Notes under the pieces: model-generated
What the model was told of the DNA's origin: nothing
The model's input: the letters and a program-made list of their open reading frames with translations, nothing else
Database searches by the model: none
Position numbers and translations under genes: made by a program
Assembly: GCF_020217185.1 (NCBI RefSeq)
Contig: NZ_JAIWNX010000213.1
Coordinates: forward strand, 1 to 10,000
DNA length: 10,000 nucleotides
Source: Asticcacaulis sp.
GTDB lineage: Bacteria > Pseudomonadota > Alphaproteobacteria > Caulobacterales > Caulobacteraceae
Direction: 5' to 3'
Part shown: positions 8,749-10,000 of the stretch, piece by piece
Layout: every line of letters begins with the position of its first letter
Position numbering within the stretch: the first letter of the stretch is position 1

Positions 8749-9591
8749 ATGGCAAAGGCCGCTCCGCTCAAAGTCGCCCTGCTGCAACTGAACACCCCCG
8801 CCGACCCGGTGCGGGCGTTTGAGCACCTGAAACCGCTGTACGAAACGGCAGTGGCCTCAGGCGCGCAGCTTATCCTGACGCCCGAATGTTCCAACCTGAT
8901 GGAGCAGCGCAAGGAGAGGAAGGCGCAGGTCGTTACCACGCTCGACGCCGACGCCTGTGTGGCAGGCGTGAAGGCGCTGGCGGCGCGATATCGCGTGCCC
9001 ACCCTGCTGGGCTCGGCCATTGTCCGTTCGCCGGTCGCGGGCGAAGACCGCGCGGTCAACCGAGCCTTTTTCTTCGATGAGACGGGCGAAGAGGCGGCCT
9101 TTTACGACAAGATCCACCTGTTTGACGCCACAACGCCCAATGGCGAGGTCTATCGCGAATCGGCGGGCGTCTGCGGGGGCGAACGGGCGGTGATTGCACC
9201 GACTCCGTGGGGCGGACTGGGCCTGACCATCTGCTATGATGTGCGCTTCGGCTATCTGCATCGCGCGCTGGCACAGGGCGGGGCGTCGATGATCGCCGTG
9301 CCCGCGGCCTTTACCGTCCCGACCGGGCAGGCGCACTGGGAGGTGCTGCTGCGCGCCCGTGCCATTGAAACCGGCTGTTTCGTTTTTGCCCCGGCGCAGG
9401 GCGGCCCGCACGAGGATGGCCGCAAGACCTGGGGCCATTCGATGATCATCAATCCGTGGGGCGAGGTCATGGCCCGGCTCGACCACGATCACCCGGCGGT
9501 GCTGATGGCCGAGATCGACCTGTCGGAGGTCGCGCGCGCCCGCACGGCCATCCCTCAGTTGCAACACGACAGGACCTTTGTGCGCGTATGA
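8749..9591 (+). CDS. Carbon-nitrogen hydrolase, Nit1/Nit2-like (candidate deaminated-glutathione amidase)
   Basis: The 280-residue product is a single nitrilase-superfamily domain. The catalytic triad is visible as Glu46 (LILTPECSN), Lys121 (FYDKIHLFD) and Cys162 (GLTICYDVRFG). The KIHLFD and CYDVRF signatures, together with AAFTVPTGQAHWEVLLRARA and INPWGEV, place it in the Nit branch related to eukaryotic Nit1/Nit2 and E. coli YbeM. That branch includes amidases that hydrolyse deaminated glutathione or omega-amides of 2-oxoacids. The exact substrate cannot be told from sequence. The position directly after glutaredoxin 3 supports the deaminated-glutathione role, which is an inference from context. 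The ATG immediately follows the grxC TAA with no spacer, implying translational coupling. The stop TGA overlaps the next gene's ATG. Confidence 0.92.
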   Translation: MAKAAPLKVALLQLNTPADPVRAFEHLKPLYETAVASGAQLILTPECSNLMEQRKERKAQVVTTLDADACVAGVKALAARYRVPTLLGSAIVRSPVAGEDRAVNRAFFFDETGEEAAFYDKIHLFDATTPNGEVYRESAGVCGGERAVIAPTPWGGLGLTICYDVRFGYLHRALAQGGASMIAVPAAFTVPTGQAHWEVLLRARAIETGCFVFAPAQGGPHEDGRKTWGHSMIINPWGEVMARLDHDHPAVLMAEIDLSEVARARTAIPQLQHDRTFVRV

Positions 9592-10000
9592 TCCGCTATG
9601 CCCTGAAATGCGAACACCACCATGAGTTCGAGGCGTGGTTTTCCAATTCAACCGCCTTCGATGAGCAGAAGGCGCGGGCGCTGATCGAGTGTCCGCACTG
9701 CGGCAGCGCGCAGGTTGAAAAGGCGATCATGGCCCCGATGGTGCGCACCTCTGAGGCCGTCGAAAGCCGTCAGTCGGATATGCGCAAGGCCGTGGCCGAG
9801 GCCATGCACCGCGTGCGCACCCATGTGGAGCAGAATTTCGACTATGTGGGCGACAGCTTTGCGCGCGAAGCCCGCGACATGCACGAAGGCTTGGCGCCCG
9901 AACGCCCTATCTATGGCGAGGCCAGCCGCGACGAGGTGCGCGAACTGATCGACGACGGTATCCCGGTCGCTCCCCTGCCGATCCCGGCCGGCGAAGCCCC
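9588..10000 (+). CDS. DUF1178 family protein, 3' end outside window
   Basis: The frame starts at an ATG that overlaps the amidase stop (ATGA, 4-bp overlap) and stays open to the window edge, giving 138 residues of a family that is usually about 140-150 long, so it is nearly complete. It begins MIRYALKCEHHHEFEAWF, typical of DUF1178 (PF06676). A likely zinc site uses Cys8, possibly a histidine of the His10-His12 run, and the pair Cys35-x2-Cys38 (ECPHCGS). The middle is a charged helical region (about 55-100), and FDYVGDSFAREARDMHEG is a conserved family stretch. The function of DUF1178 is not known. Its place after grxC and the amidase suggests a shared operon. Confidence 0.9.
   Translation, partial: MIRYALKCEHHHEFEAWFSNSTAFDEQKARALIECPHCGSAQVEKAIMAPMVRTSEAVESRQSDMRKAVAEAMHRVRTHVEQNFDYVGDSFAREARDMHEGLAPERPIYGEASRDEVRELIDDGIPVAPLPIPAGEA

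Noticed and set aside
7679..9651. Long minus-strand frames (7679-8416, 8089-8826, 8857-9651)
   Set aside because: They are antisense to comF, grxC and the amidase, all recognised with catalytic or metal-site motifs, and their products are Arg/Gln/Gly-rich shadow sequences.

Overview
The window is a compact, GC-rich stretch of conserved housekeeping genes. It most resembles an alphaproteobacterium of the Caulobacterales (Caulobacter, Asticcacaulis or Brevundimonas type). The reasons are the SecA architecture, the grouping of secA, a parvulin-like gene, argJ and mutT, and a NDUFAF5-like methyltransferase facing a comF / grxC / nitrilase / DUF1178 cluster. This placement is from memory of the families, not from a search.

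Left part (1-3606): two genes run leftward. secA (559-3399), the preprotein translocase ATPase, is complete and is followed by a strong hairpin at 509-533. Beyond it is the 5' part of a secreted protein (1-409) whose end lies outside the window. A roughly 200-bp divergent spacer (3400-3606) with several inverted repeats separates secA from the rightward genes.

Middle part (3607-6600): three rightward genes. They encode a parvulin-like lipoprotein that has lost both usual active-site histidines, ArgJ of arginine biosynthesis with a long N-terminal extension, and MutT, the 8-oxo-dGTP sanitising Nudix hydrolase. A palindromic GC-rich element fills the 59 bases between argJ and mutT, and its right end supplies the mutT ribosome binding site.

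Right part (6637-10000): a leftward NDUFAF5-like methyltransferase-fold gene, convergent with mutT, starts about 22 bp from the divergent comF gene. Rightward follow comF (phosphoribosyltransferase-like), grxC (glutaredoxin 3), a nitrilase-superfamily amidase and a DUF1178 zinc-site protein cut by the window edge. The last three are tightly coupled: the amidase ATG abuts the grxC stop, and DUF1178 overlaps the amidase by 4 bp.

There is no mobile element, tRNA, rRNA, CRISPR array or phage gene that I can see, and no gene-free stretch above 300 bases. I see no convincing undescribed system. The points worth a second look are variations on known families and some regulatory structure.
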